DNA of 64,000 nt from Punctularia strigosozonata HHB-11173 SS5 (GCF_000264995.1 NW_006767437.1:640617-704616), one strand, 5' to 3'; numbered from the stretch's first letter, positions 23,194-35,589 are shown. Notes: a model not told the origin generated them from the letters alone. Program-made: numbers and translations.

Positions 23194-24436
23194 GCGCGCG
23201 TCATCGGCGGCTGTAGCATCTAGTGTAGTCTGTACTAGTAGTTACATAGAGGTTTTGTGACAATGTTGTACTTTACCATGAGATCCAGAATGGTGTAATA
23301 TCACCCCACTGAACACCTTTATGTTCGCGCTTTGTCGGACCCCGCCGTGCGCGTTATTGGAGGTGACAAGCGCGCGTCGTCACGCACGGGGCGCGTGTTT
23401 CCGTCTTCTCTCGGTCTCATGCGCCTGTACTGGGGCGTGCTCGCGCGACACGGCGGAAGGCTGGAGGAGCTCCGGGTGGAGACGAGGCGGCCGGCGACGC
23501 TGGCTCGACGTGCCACGCCCGTCGCGCCGGCTCGCGTGGCTGTCCGAGCGCTGGTAACGGCGCCGTGGGCGAGATGGCGTTCCGGGCAACCGACGACGCT
23601 GGAGGAGATGAACGATCACCGCGACCGGGGCGCTGTTGGAGGTGCCGTACGACAACGTGTCGTGGGTGGAGAAACCCGTACCGGCGGGCGGGGAGGGATG
23701 TGCTGGATGCGGCGCGATGAATGAAGAAGAAAGGACACGCTGTCGTCGACATGGGCGATCGCTCGATGAGCGATTTCGCTGTGACGAATACGTGAAATTG
23801 CGATGTGATTTATCGCTGTGTATGCCGGAATCGGGGTGACCTGCATTTGTATTCGCAGCTGCCAGAACTCGGTTTCGAAGTAAGGCGATCTCTAAGACGG
23901 TTTGTGTTGCACCTTGAGAGACGATGCGGATCATTTGAATGGTACATTGGCAAGCTGATGAGTTTCGTGACAGCGTATTTAGCACGCCGGCCGGGCGACG
24001 TCCGGCGTCCGTAGCCTGGAGGCGCCAGGAACGACCCTGAGAACGATTCAGAGCAAGCTTTTGATCTCTCCGGCCTTCGCGCGAACGGGCTGCGCTGGAT
24101 TGATTGGACGTGGTTTGCGCGCAAGCGCTGCTCGTCGTCCATGGGCGTTCGAGAAGATAGAAAGAACGGGGTGACCGCGTATTTCTTCGCGGAAGTCGCT
24201 ACGGGTACGGAAGGGGAAGGGACACAGCCACGGGAGGGGGGACGCAATATAGCGCGGCTCGTGACCGGGGGCTCACATCAGCCGCTGCTCGCACACCCCG
24301 GCCGGTGTCGGGCCTTTCTCTCGTTCCCATTCTAGCCTGCGTTCGTTCCTGTCCAGCCTACTTACTTGATCGCCACGTCTCTCAGCGCAGGCGCTCTGTA
24401 ATCCACATAGCAAATTACATCCGGTCACCGCGCCCC
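23194..24436. other. Intergenic region before the copper ATPase
   Basis: About 1.24 kb. The stretch 23340-23720 is very GC-rich and gives long overlapping frames on both strands. None has a motif, a signal peptide or splice support. I see no convincing gene. The final part is the ATPase 5' region. Confidence 0.4.
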
Positions 24437-27400
24437 ATGGCTGCCTTCTCAAATATCCTCCAGAGGATCGCCACCCCGCTCACGGCTGCCTTCCCTCCGC
24501 TCTCCGCGCGCGCCGTCGAGCTCCCCACCTCCGGCGACGAGCCCCTCATGGCCAAGGATGCATCCGCTGGTGCGGAAAAGTGTGAACTGCGAATAGAGGG
24601 TATGACGTGCGGAGCATGCGTGGAGGTGCGTTTTATCTCGCTCAGCTCGTCTAGCCTGGATGCTGACATCGAGGCAGTCGATCGAGGGCATGCTCAGAAA
24701 TCAACCTGGCATATACTCGATCAAGGTCGCCTTGCTAGCAGAACGAGGGACCGTAGAGTATGACCCCGCCTCGTGGACGCCGGAGAAAATCATCGGCGTA
24801 AGCACGGTTCCATACCCGATAAATAGCGACTCCGTCCTCATCCCATCCTAGGAAATCTCGGACATCGGCTTCGACGCGACCTTGATTCCTCCGACGCGCT
24901 CAGATGCGATTACCCTCCGCATATACGGCATGACCTGCTCGTCATGTACCTCTACCGTCGAGAAGGAGCTGGGCGCCATGCCTGGGATCAACAGCGTGGC
25001 TGTGTCGCTTGCAACGGAGACGTGTAAGATAGAATTCGACCGGGGGCTGATCGGGCCTAGGGAGATGGTGGAGCGGGTGGAGGAGCTGGGATTCGATGCT
25101 ATGCTGTCGGATCAGGAGGACTCGACGCAGCTGCAGTCGTTGACGCGGATGAAGGAGATCCAAGAATGGAGGGACCGCTTCCGATACGCCCTCGCCTTTG
25201 CGATACCGGTGTTCTTCATCGGGATGATCATGCCCAAGATACCCTTCTTGCGGCCCATCGTCGACGTCAAGCTCTGTCGTGGCCTTTACCTCGGCGACGT
25301 CGTTACGTTGATCCTCACAACCCCCGCGCAGTTCTGGCTCGGTGCTAAATTCTATCGGAATGCGTACAAGTCGCTCAAACATGGTACGGCGACAATGGAC
25401 GTGCTGGTCATGCTCGGCACCTCCGCCGCCTATTTCTACTCGCTCCTCGCGATGCTCTTCGCCGTCTTCAACTCGGACCCGGACTTCCACCCGATGGTGT
25501 TCTTTGATACGAGCACGATGCTGATCATGTTCGTCTCCCTCGGTCGCTTCCTCGAGAACCGCGCCAAGGGCAAGACGAGTGCGGCGCTCACGGACCTCAT
25601 GGCGCTCGCGCCCTCGATGGCGACCATCTATACCGACGCGCCCGCGTGCACGCAGGAGAAGCGCATTGCGACGGAGCTCGTCCAGGTCGGAGACTACGTC
25701 AAGCTTGTCCCGGGCGACAAGATACCCGCGGACGGGACCGTCGTCAAGGGCACTTCGAGCGTCGACGAGAGCGCGGTCACGGGAGAGCCCGTGCCGGTGC
25801 TGAAGCAAGTCGGCGACGCCGTCATCGGCGGGACGGTGAACGGCCTCGGCACGTTCGACATGGTCGTCTCGCGCGCAGGGAAGGACACGGCGCTCGCACA
25901 GATCGTGCGCCTCGTCGAAGAGGCGCAGACGTCCAAGGCGCCGATCCAAGCCTTCGCGGACAAAGTCGCCGGCTACTTCGTTCCGACCGTGATCTCGCTC
26001 GCGCTCGTCACCTTCCTCGCCTGGCTCGCGCTCTCCGCGCTCGTCGACGACGCATCCCTGCCCGCGATGTTCCACCGGCACGGCGCGAGCCGGCTCGCGA
26101 CCTGCCTCCAGATCTGCATCTCCGTCGTCGTCGTCGCCTGCCCGTGCGCGCTCGGGCTGAGCACGCCGACGGCGATCATGGTCGGCACCGGCGTCGGCGC
26201 CCAGAACGGCATCCTCATCAAGGGCGGCCGCGCGCTCGAGGCGAGCCGGCACATCACCCGGATCGTGATGGACAAGACGGGCACGGTCACCGAGGGCAAG
26301 CTCACCGTCGTCGGGCTCGCGTGGGCGGGCGCGGACGCGCAGCGGGAGGAGGATCTCGCGGCGACGTGCGCGGACGGCGCGCACTCGCGCGCGGCGGTGA
26401 TCGCGATGGTGTCCGTCACCGAGGCGCGCTCCGAGCACCCGCTCGCGAAGGCCGTCGCGGTGTACGGCAAGGACCTGCTCGCCCGGTCCGGCCTCGCGCC
26501 GGCCGAGCCTACCGTGCAGGCGTTCGAGAGCGTCACGGGCGCCGGCGTGAAGGCGACGCTCGTCGCGCCCGGGTCGGCCAAGTCGACGCAGACGCTGTAC
26601 GTCGGCAACGCGCGCTTCGTCGCGCCGGCGGACGACGGGCGCCTGCCCGCGGCGCTGGCCGAGTTCGAGCGCCGGGAGACCGAGCTCGCGCGCACGGTCA
26701 TCTTCGTGTCGATCGCGGCGAGCGCGTCCGCGCCGCCGGTGCCGGTGCTCGCGGTGTCGATGTCGGACGCGCCGAAGCGGTCGTCGGCGAGGGCGATCGC
26801 GGCGCTGCAGGCGATGGGCATCGAGGTGAACATGATGACGGGCGACGGAAGGGAGACGGCGCTTGCGGTCGCGAAGCAGGTCGGGATCCCGCCCGAGGGC
26901 GTATGGGCGAACATGAGCCCGAAGGGCAAGGCGTCCGTCGTGACGGAGCTCATGCAGAAGCAGGGCGGTGGCGTCGCTATGGTGCGTATCTTTTTATTAT
27001 TTATGTGTGCAGTGAGAGCTCATACGTTGGTTTCAGGTCGGCGACGGTATCAACGACTCGCCCGCGCTCGTCGCCGCGTCCGTCGGCATCGCGCTCTCGT
27101 CCGGCACGTCCGTCGCGATGGAGGCGGCCGACATCGTGCTCATGCGCTCGGACCTGCTCGACGTCGTCGCCGCGCTCCACCTCGCGCGCTCCATCTTCGC
27201 CGTCATCCGCCGGAACCTCGTCTGGGCGTGCATCTACAACGTGCTCGGCATCCCGCTCGCGATGGGCCTCTTCCTTCCCTTCGGGCTGTACCTCCACCCG
27301 ATGATGGCCGGCGCGGCGATGGCGAGCTCGAGCGTGAGCGTCGTCACCAGCTCGCTCACGCTCAAGTGGTGGCGCAGGCCGGAGAGCAGCCTCATGCCTG

Positions 27401-27546
27401 GCGAGAAGGTGCAGACGGAGACGATGTGGGACGCGGTCAGGGGTGCCGTGGGCGGCGCGGTGGAGAGCGTGCGGGGCGTCGTGGGTGGGAGGAAGAGGAT
27501 GCAGGGCTACAGCCAGTTACCGGTGGAGATGTCGGAAACGGTCTAG
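24437..27546 (+). CDS. ccc2: Copper-transporting P1B-type ATPase (CCC2/ATP7 family)
   Basis: Pumps Cu+ into the secretory pathway (Golgi) to load cuproenzymes such as multicopper oxidases and, in wood-decay fungi, laccases. Four exons (24437-24625, 24678-24797, 24852-26981, 27037-27546) join in phase to 982 aa. Two heavy-metal-associated domains carry GMTCGAC (about residue 56, just before intron 1) and GMTCSSC (about residue 128). The membrane core follows, with the transport motif [12 protein letters not shown] (about residue 530), the phosphorylation site DKTGTVTEG (about 577), [18 protein letters not shown], and [11 protein letters not shown] split by intron 3. The final transmembrane pair contains [18 protein letters not shown] and [14 protein letters not shown]. 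All catalytic motifs are intact. Extreme third-position GC produces a long antisense frame, which is not a gene. Confidence 0.97.
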
Positions 27547-27896
27547 AGTCAAGGGCATGGACCGGTGCTTTAACATTATTAGATCAATTGCTTCGATGTT
27601 TAGGACATGTATAACTACTCTGCTGATACGATAATACATTCTCTGGGGGCCTCGCACCACGACCGCCACACCGCTTCAGGTTCGGCGCGAGGGCGTAAAG
27701 GTCGGGTAGAGGGCCCGGACAATACGTGTACATCTCCAGCTCGGTCAGCTGTTTTCCGGTGAATAACTGCGATGCATTTTTCGTCATCAATAGACTAAAT
27801 GTAAGCGATACTGACAGGTATGATGCCGTTACACGGTATCTGATAACACAATTCAGCAGCTATGCGCGAACAAACAAGAAAGTAGACACCGCCCCG
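27547..27896. other. Convergent intergenic region
   Basis: 350 bp between two converging stop codons, AT-richer than its neighbours. It holds only the 3'UTRs and terminators of both genes. Confidence 0.45.
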
Positions 27897-28970
27897 TCAC
27901 ATCGTAACCTTCGGGGGCGCGACGGCGTCAGAAGGCTGAACAAGGCCCATGGCTATCGCCCAATCGTCGCGTCCTGACTCGTCGATCAGCTCCTTGGCCA
28001 GGTCTAGCCTCCTCGCGTATTTCCTCGGTCCTTGGGCAACGTACACCCTACGCCCAAAGAGTTGCAAGTCCCGAGTGAGCGAGTTGCAGACTCCCAACAA
28101 GGCAGCCGAAGCTACCAGCAAGGTAGCAATGCACAGGCTGCCGATAGTTGACGCATTGAACGCAAGCACCGCCGAAGCATATACAAGGAGCGTGGCGAAA
28201 GCCGTCGCAAAGCTCTCAATGTCGGTCGGATCGCCGAGCCACTGCCCTATACATGGACGATGTCAGGCCATTGACCCCACGGCCAAATATTATTTAACTT
28301 TACCTGAAGCGACAGCCTTGAGGTCATCAACGAGACCCCTGATCCGGATCCATCGATCTTGACTGAGCAGGACCAAAAGATCGCCTTTGACGCCCGGCTC
28401 CGGTACCCCCTTCCATCCCAGCTGTGCACGCCGCTTGATCACGACCATGTTGAGGAAGCGAGCGCATACGAGCATCAGCAAGACGCCAACTGCCCAATGA
28501 TCTTCGATGGCGAGCAGTAGGGTAAAGGAGGCGATGGTGATGGTGATGCAAGAGAGGTACAAGAGCGAAGCTACGATCGCATTCCTGCGCAGTACGCTTC
28601 CGAAGAGGGCAAACAACCATGAACGGTGCTCCTCCTTCACGATGCTGACGGTGACGAGGCACCCCGGCTTGCCAACGCTCTGTATGTAGCTGACCATAGC
28701 TTGGTTCTCGATGCGGAACACGTATCCTGAAGTCATCGCGCCCGTTGCAGGAAGCTCGCCATGATTGACGTCGGGTGCTTTCTGTTGGGTATGAATACCG
28801 GGAGCCAGCACGAGGATATCAAAAATGGAGGCTGAGCCGGTGAGCGCGGTTCGACGTGCGATTGTGGAGAGGTCTGCCAGCGCGAGCAGACCTACAGCAT
28901 CCAGGGAAGACCCAGCGCTGAAGGATTTCTGGTTCAGAAGCGTTCGCAGACGATCGCTGAGGGCGCGCAT
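27897..28970 (-). CDS. Multi-spanning membrane protein of unknown function
   Basis: Exon 1 opens at the ATG at 28970 and runs to about 28306. A short intron follows, and exon 2 runs from about 28247 to the stop at 27897-27899. The product is about 340 aa. Exon 1 holds a hydrophilic N-terminus and two strong hydrophobic segments (IVASLLYLSCITITIASFTL and HWAVGVLLMLVCARFLNMVV). A soluble loop follows with DLLVLLSQDRWIRIRGLVDD. Exon 2 adds two more segments (FATAFATLLVYASAVLAF and TIGSLCIATLLVASAALLG) and a soluble tail ending PPKVTM. It resembles the four-TM hypothetical proteins common in Agaricomycetes; no enzymatic motif is visible. It is convergent with the copper ATPase. Confidence 0.72.
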
Positions 28971-29021
28971 GGCGAAGAGACGGAGAGATTATTCATCTTG
29001 CCGTTCGCGCGCTCTAAGTAA

Positions 29022-29698
29022 TGCAGCTATCCATGTTCAGCAGCAATCCAGTCACGAGCACCCAATTTGACGCTGAACGTGGAATCCTAACCAGAAAAAA
29101 ACTTGAGCGCTTGAGCGAGCGAGAGCCTGCAAGTTGAACATTGATGATTGTGGATGCACAGCTGCAGCATTCGCCTTCTTCCCTGCCCATGAGTGGCATA
29201 AGCAACGCATTCAGTTGTAACCAAGGTAGAGAGGATCGCTATGAACTACTGAAAAGGAATTCGTAAGAGTGCCACGTGGCACCAGAGTAGAATAATCACG
29301 TCACCGCGTTAGACTGCATGCACTGATGCAGTGCATGGGCGGATGGGACTCAACTCCTTCGGGAACGAATAAATGAGATCTCGCGAACGCACGCACTCCT
29401 GTGACTTGAACCACCGCAATTGCCTCGATTATCGGGTTCTTCAAGCGCGTCACGGCCGTACGTTCTAGCATACACTTTCAATAGGTTCAGCTGAGGAACT
29501 GTCGTCTGCACCACAGTCCGCGAATCCGCCCGAGGTCCCCAAGGCTGAGAGCCTAATTAGGTTTAGTATTCTGGGCGCTGCCAACATTTGCCCCGACGCC
29601 CTCATCAGGCCGGCGAAGAGCCATCCCGAAGTCATCATTGCCGCCGTCGCAGCCCGCGATAAGACCGTGTACGCGAAGAAATGGGGCATTCAGAAGAC
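29022..29698. repeat. Segmental duplication, left copy
   Basis: Matches 34238-35589 in the same orientation, with many substitutions and small indels. Shared landmarks are AGCAGCAATCC, CCACGTGGCAC, AACTCCTTCGGGAACGAATAAAT and TTCTTCAAGCGCGTCACG. Similarity ends abruptly after GGCATTCAGAAGAC. This copy lacks the 660-bp element found in the right copy. The two copies flank the MOV10-like helicase gene. Confidence 0.85.
29419..29698 (+). pseudogene. Truncated copy of the Gfo/Idh/MocA oxidoreductase 5' end
   Basis: Homologous to the first exons of the gene at 35303. The position of its ATG is ATT here (29419-29421). The Rossmann start is still readable (ILGAANICPDALIRPAKSHP) and so is KKWGIQKT, but a three-residue deletion has removed the KAE of DKTKAE. 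Homology stops at 29698, so about 80% of the enzyme is missing. Confidence 0.85.
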
Positions 29699-29784
29699 GT
29701 GCCACATCGCCAACGGGAAGAAGGAAAGAAGGTGTGGCGTCCATTTCAAGCGCGCTGAATGACACCAAGACATACCAGGCAGAG

Positions 29785-29801
29785 CCCCCCCCCCCCCCCC
29801 C
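29785..29801. repeat. 17-bp poly-C tract
   Basis: An uninterrupted run of 17 C lies just downstream of the broken end of the pseudogene copy. Such runs often mark assembly uncertainty or slippage. Confidence 0.8.
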
Positions 29802-30323
29802 AAGGCGGAATTTATGGAAAGCATCGCGAGCTAAGTACTTAGTACTGGCACGTCGAGTTGATTACACTGATTATCGCACGTGTACCCCTGAACGCTGATC
29901 CTTCGCCTGCCTGACCTCGGACGGCGAGGAGTCGCGCTCATCCCCAAAACATGGATGCCCTGAGGTCTAACATCAATTCTCAGTTTGACTCAACTGCAAT
30001 AGATTAATATTGGTTCCGATGCTCTTTGGGCGCTGCAACATCAGACGCAATGACAATGTGCGTCGTCCCGCCTCTCGGTTCTCACAAGCATCCCTGATGT
30101 ATCTATTTTCTACAGCGTCCTTGCCCCATCTGGTTCGAAGATGTCTCATGAAGAACTTTCAGCCTTCGCTAGAGTGGAAGTTGGAACAACGAGGCATGTG
30201 GTTTGAGTTAGATCTAAAATCAAAGTTCGTCGTTTCCACGCCCACGACCTGCATTGGCTCTCAGAGTCAAAAGCGCTCTGGGAGTCGTGAAGGCCCCTGC
30301 CCCCGCTGTCACCCTAGCTCAAC

Positions 30324-33300
30324 ATGCCCGACATCGCCAGCCTCGGCCTCTGTCATCAAAAACTCCTCTCCGGCAACTGCTATATAGACTCGTGTCCATC
30401 CAAACATGATTTTGCGGTCTGTCTGGACTGTGGGGTGGTCTCTATCCCGGCCTCCGGCGACCAGAGCCATCGGCGTTCTGCATCCCACCAGAGAATTTCA
30501 CGCCGAAATAACGGGAGACTTGCTACACTATTCAGGTGCATCGCCTGCTCAAGGACAATCGGCGGCGCGGGTTGGAATGGCCATGTCCGTTCGAAAAAGC
30601 ACTTGCGCAAAGTGCAAGCTCTCGGCATTCACCACGTAGAACAGCAGGTTGAGAGGAACCATCCCAAACACGTCTATTGTGATCCGTGTGATATGCATAT
30701 TCTTACAGCCCACCATGCATCCCACACGAGGAAGCTCACACATATAAACACGGTCCGAATGAAGGCATACATGGCCACGATTGCGCAGGAAGAAGGCAAC
30801 AAGGGCGGCATCCGTGTGTCGCACGAGGATGGAGGCGTCGACTTCGGGATCCTAAACGTAGCTGTTGTGCAGGCAGGGTCCCAAGTCGACGTGGCCATCA
30901 AGAGGATATCCGATAGCGCGATAATCAAAGTTGTGGACGTGCGAGTTGTCCAAGGTCTTGGTTCGATGCCAACATCATGGTGCGTGTCAGTCTTGCTTGT
31001 TCTAACTCAAAAAATGAATGAGAATCGGTGCAGTTTCGTAGCCTCGCTGCAAGGCACCGAGTCTCGCGTGCCTTCATGTGAGGACATGCGCGTTGTTGTT
31101 CAATTTGCGCAGGATAGTCCTCAGCGTGGTCGATACGAGGCTCGCCTCGAGATTGTGTTCGAGAACAACTCCACCCACCGCCGTTTTGAGATCGCGCGTC
31201 CTCTCAAGGCTGTCGTGGGCGATCCTCAAGATTACGAGTTGTTGAAACCGTCTGCGCCTTACATGAGGCCTACGAGACAGCGCCGCACGGCCGAGATAGA
31301 AGTGGTTCCTGCGGAACATATCCCGTCTTTGCCACGCATCAAGTTTCGGCGCGAGCTTCTCGCTGCCAACATTCCAGAAGTGCTGCTATCTGCTCTGGAC
31401 ATGAGAGCTTCACCCCAGCAGATGCATCAGGAAAAACCGGATTTGCTAAAAGCGTCCTAAAACGTACTAAAACGTGCTCATTTAGTGGATTTAGAGGGTT
31501 TCAGTACCCAATAAGCGACTCTTTCGATAGTCCGATTTTTCCTGATGTGACAGAGAGCATTCGAGAGAGTCATCTCCCGCAGACGCTCGACGAGGGGAGC
31601 TACTCGACTTGGTTCAAGACGCTAATATGGGCAGAAGAATATAAGCAAGCGTACGTGCTATGTGCTTCGAGATGCGTCGTACTGAGGGCAATCCACAGAG
31701 AGGACATGCAAGCATACGATATGCACGGAGTACGACTCAGATCGGCCGGTGCTCTACATTAGTGAGGCTCTCGTTGTTGGTTGAAAGATGTCGCGTCTCA
31801 TGCACATTTACAGCTTGAGGGTTCCAGGACTGGCTGAAAACCGACCCAGCGTAATCGTTGGTGAGTAAATCCTGTTATTATCTACCCGTCTTCACTGCGT
31901 GCACCATAACGACATTGGCCCTAGGCGATCGCATCCTAGTACAGCCTGAAGGCGTAGACCCAGGTAAATGGTTCGAAGGCAGAGTTTTTGTCGTGGCCCT
32001 AGAAGAAGTCGGGATGCGCCTCCGCAGCGATTTCGGGCCACACAAGGACAAGAAATGCGATATCCGATTCCAACTCAATCGCCACCCGCTGCGCGTACAG
32101 CATCAGGCGCTTGACCTTTCAAACAATCAGCTTCGCTTACTGTTCCCCGAACCAGAGCATATCGTAGGAGATCTTGTCCCGTCGCCGGGAATCCTTGAGG
32201 GTCCGAGATTTGATGCGCGTATCCTTCAAAACCCGGCACAATTGCAAGCCGTCACCTCAATCGTCCATCGCAGAGCGGGGGCGCCTCCTTTTGTAGTATT
32301 TGGCCCGTACGTGAACGCAAGTTGGTCTGATTCCGGCTCGTTTTCACTCTTTGGATCATAGGCCTGGAACGGGCAAGACATTCACAATCCTCGAAGCGAT
32401 CAAGCAGATCCTTCGCATTGGCAACGACAGCGTGCATATCCTCGCGTGCGCGCCGACGAACTCCGCCGCAGATGTCATCGCGCTTGGTCTCGCGGATCTT
32501 GGCGACAATCTGTTTCGTATGTATGCGCCGACGAGGAGGAGGAACTTGGTGCCGGATGCCCTTGTCCCGTTCACGGCTGTGACAGGCGATGGAGAGCACT
32601 TCACTATCCCGGAAATGGACCGCCTGCTGCGATACAAGGTGATCGTCGCGACGTGCATTTCGGCCACCAAGCCGTACGCCCTCAAGATCCCGGACGGCCA
32701 TTTCTCGCATGTATTCATTGATGAGGCAGGGCAGGCGACGGAGCCAGAGGCGATGGTGGCGATCCGGACGCTTGCAACGGACAAGACGAACATCATTCTC
32801 TCTGGAGATCCAAAGCAGCTTGGGCCCGTGATCCGATCTGGGGTCGCGCGGGACTTGGGACTCGGCCAGAGCTACCTGGAGCGTTTGATGGGCAGGGCGA
32901 TATATGACGTGCTGGGAGGATATGGCGTTTCGTAAGAACATATTATTCCATTTGTTACGTCTCATTCACTCTTTCGCAGTGTCGTCAAGCTTGTTAAGAA
33001 CTTCCGATCTCACGAGGCGATCCTTCACTACCCTAACCTCAAGTTTTACGATGGCGATCTTCGACCGTTCGCTGCGCGGGAGGTCGCCGATTCGTACCTC
33101 GGCTGGCCGGCCCTGCCGTCGCCCAAATTTCCGGTTATATTCCATTCAATTATCGGGAAGGACGATCGAGAGTCGACCTCGCCGTCGTATTTCAACATAG
33201 AAGAAATCTCACAAGTCAAGGCATATGTGCAAGACTTGCTCGGGAACGCCAACTTCCTTGTTGATCAGTGCCTGACAGTCCTCTTCGTCATGCCCCTCCG

Positions 33301-33991
33301 CTCTTGCAGTTGATGCCTTGGAATGATAGAACAACGTGAAATTGGGATTATCACGCCATACCATGCCCAGTCGCTCAAGATCCGTGCGGCTTTGAAGGCG
33401 GCTCAGCTCACCGATATCAAGGTTGGCTCGACAGAATTATTCCAGGGCCAGGTACGTGTCTAAGACGGTTCGTATGGAGTCCTGGCGTGCTGAGCTGAGG
33501 CCGTGCCCAGGAACGACGCGTGATCATCGTATCCACCGTACGAAGCAGCCAAGAGAAACTCACATACGATCTGAGACACACCCTCGGGTTCGTGTCGAAC
33601 CCGCGTCGCTTCAACGGTGCGTTGTTCGAGTGTTGAGATCGATCGTGCCGAGCCTTGTCCTGATCGTCGTCCTTTAACAGTCGCTGTCACTCGCGCGAAA
33701 GCACTCCTGATCATCGTGGGGAATCCGAATGTGCTGTCGCTGGACCCTCTATGGCGCGGTTTCTTGAACTATATCCACCAGAACGGCGGTTGGACGGGCC
33801 AGAGCGGTATAGGCTGGGACCCTACCGAACCCGTCAAGGATGGCGGTTACGACGCCGACGTTCGAGCTCAGGCGCTCGAGCAGTTGAACGCGCAATTGGC
33901 AAAGCATGGTATTGATTCTATCGCGGAAGAGGTGGAGGCGGAAGCAGACGTCGTGAACATAGATATAGATAATCCCGAGCGGCAGGAGTGA
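30324..33991 (+). CDS. MOV10/SDE3-like superfamily-1 RNA helicase (RNA silencing)
   Basis: Upf1-family helicase of the SDE3/MOV10 branch, which acts with Argonaute and RdRP in RNA silencing and transposon control. The ATG at 30324 opens a cysteine-rich N-terminus with C2H2-like fingers: CIACSRTIGGAGWNGHVRSK (30537-30600) and YCDPCDMHILTAHHASHTRK (30678-30740). A beta-rich domain follows. The MOV10 signature VPGLAENRPSVIVGDRIL sits at about 31825-31935. The helicase core has Walker A GPPGTGKT, created across the intron at about 32307-32361; CAPTNSAAD; motif II IDEAGQATEPEA (about 32720); GDPKQLGPV; KNFRSHEAIL; TPYHAQ; and VAVTRAKALL (about 33680). It stops at 33991. Core motifs are intact over about nine exons. 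Splicing of 31440-31860 is the least certain part of the model. Confidence 0.9.
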
Positions 33992-34237
33992 GCTCAGAGT
34001 TGAGATTGAGATCTACGAGTAAAGTTGGATGTACATAATCGTATGTTTGTGTCTGTGCAAGGCCGTACTTTTCAGTGCCCGATCATGTGTTTTCTTGAGC
34101 CAAACGACGACGCTGAGACCAAACGATACCGGCGGGCCGAGCGCGGAGAACGGCGAAAGCAAGCCGCTGGTTTTCGAGCATAGTGCGTGCGGAAAAATCA
34201 AAAGTGTTTTCTGGATGTTGGACGGTAGGCTCCAAGG

Positions 34238-35589
34238 ACTACAGCATTCCAGGTTGAGCAGCAATCCAATCACGAGTACCCAATTGAATGCTGAAGGCGG
34301 AATGCGCTTGAGCGAGCGTGAGCCTGGCATTCAGACACTGTGGGATCTGAATAGCTATAGCATTGGCCTTCCTCCCTGCCCTTGAGTGGCATAGCAAATG
34401 CATTCGCAAATGTACTATCACTGACCCAGAGTTCCTATCGGAAACACTATTTTGCGTGGGATTCATATTTGGTGGTTCTACTCCCTCTGCTTCTGCATAT
34501 GACCTAGTGTGAAATGATCTGCGCTACATGCTCATGTAGTTGCCTTATTTTTAACGACTATATTCAAGGGACAGTGAATATTTTCCTCGATGAAGAGGTC
34601 GGAGGACCCAGAGTTCCTATCGGTGACACGGTCGCGTCACTACACAGCCCTACCATAAACGGTAGTCGATACTGCGAAGAGACAGGGGCAAGTGACAGAC
34701 AAACATCACGGACTTTCTGAGTGTTGGCCTTGTTGCACAACCACTACTCAACGCATTGGCTTATTTTATGGACAGACGTGGAAAAAAATGGATCTCATCT
34801 TGCGGTATGATAGCCTTGTAAGCGGAAATACGTGCATTGATGATATCCTCTGCCAGATGGGGTAGCGTGTGAAAATAGGATTTCTGGGTCCTTCTGAGTG
34901 CGGAGGCCATCTACAGAATTTTCACCAGATAATATTGGTATGCCCCAATAGAGCACACTAAATGCAATCATCCGTGCATTTTTTCAGTATTTGATGTGCG
35001 GTGTAGCGGGGTGGAGAGACGAGAAAGTCGGAATAGGAACTGGGGGTCCGATAGGAACTCTGGGTCAGTGATAGTATCCAAAGAAGAGAGGGATGCTATG
35101 AACCCAGAACCGGGCTTACTGAATCGAGGGAGTTCCACGTGGCACCCGGGTGAGAAGATCACGTGTCAAGCCGTTGCCGCGCGGCGCGCCGGCTCGTCCG
35201 CGATGCATCATGGACTGCGTGCGCGGATGGGACTGAACTCCTTCGGGAACGAATAAATAATGTCTTGCGAACGCACGGACTCCTTGGACTTGAACCACCG
35301 CAATGACCTCAATTATAGGGTTCTTCAAGCGCGTCACGACCGTACGTTATATGAAACGCTCTCAATAGGTTCAGCTGAGGAACTGTCTTCTTCATCAGTC
35401 TGCAAATCCGCCCGAGGTTCCCAAGGCTGAGAACCCAATTAGGTTTGGTATTCTAGGCGCCGCCAACATTGGGCCCGACGCCCTCATCAAGCCGGCGAAG
35501 AGCCATCCCGAGGTCGTCATCGCCGCCGTCGCAGCGCGCGATAAGACCAAGGCTGAGACGTACGCGAAGAAATGGGGCATTCAGAAGAC
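34238..35589. repeat. Segmental duplication, right copy (with promoter and 5' exons of the oxidoreductase)
   Basis: Same-orientation partner of 29022-29698. It is about 690 bp once the 660-bp element at 34415-35074 and its 2-bp target duplication are removed. It supplies the promoter and first exons of the functional gene downstream, so this is the parental or retained copy. Confidence 0.85.
34415..35074. mobile_element. 660-bp non-autonomous TIR element (MITE-like), TA target site
   Basis: The ends are perfect 28-bp inverted repeats starting CTATCACTGACCCAGAGTTC. The element is flanked by TA on both sides (34413-34414 and 35075-35076), as for Tc1/mariner-type insertion. It has no coding capacity. 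A 19-bp internal repeat of the TIR core lies at 34605-34623 in direct orientation with the left TIR, hinting at a nested or rearranged origin. The left segmental copy at about 29205-29215 shows the site without the element. Confidence 0.88.

Noticed and set aside
24942-26438. 498-codon antisense frame opposite the copper ATPase
   Set aside because: Arg/Asp/Glu/His-rich product caused by extreme third-position GC of the sense gene; no motif and no independent start context.
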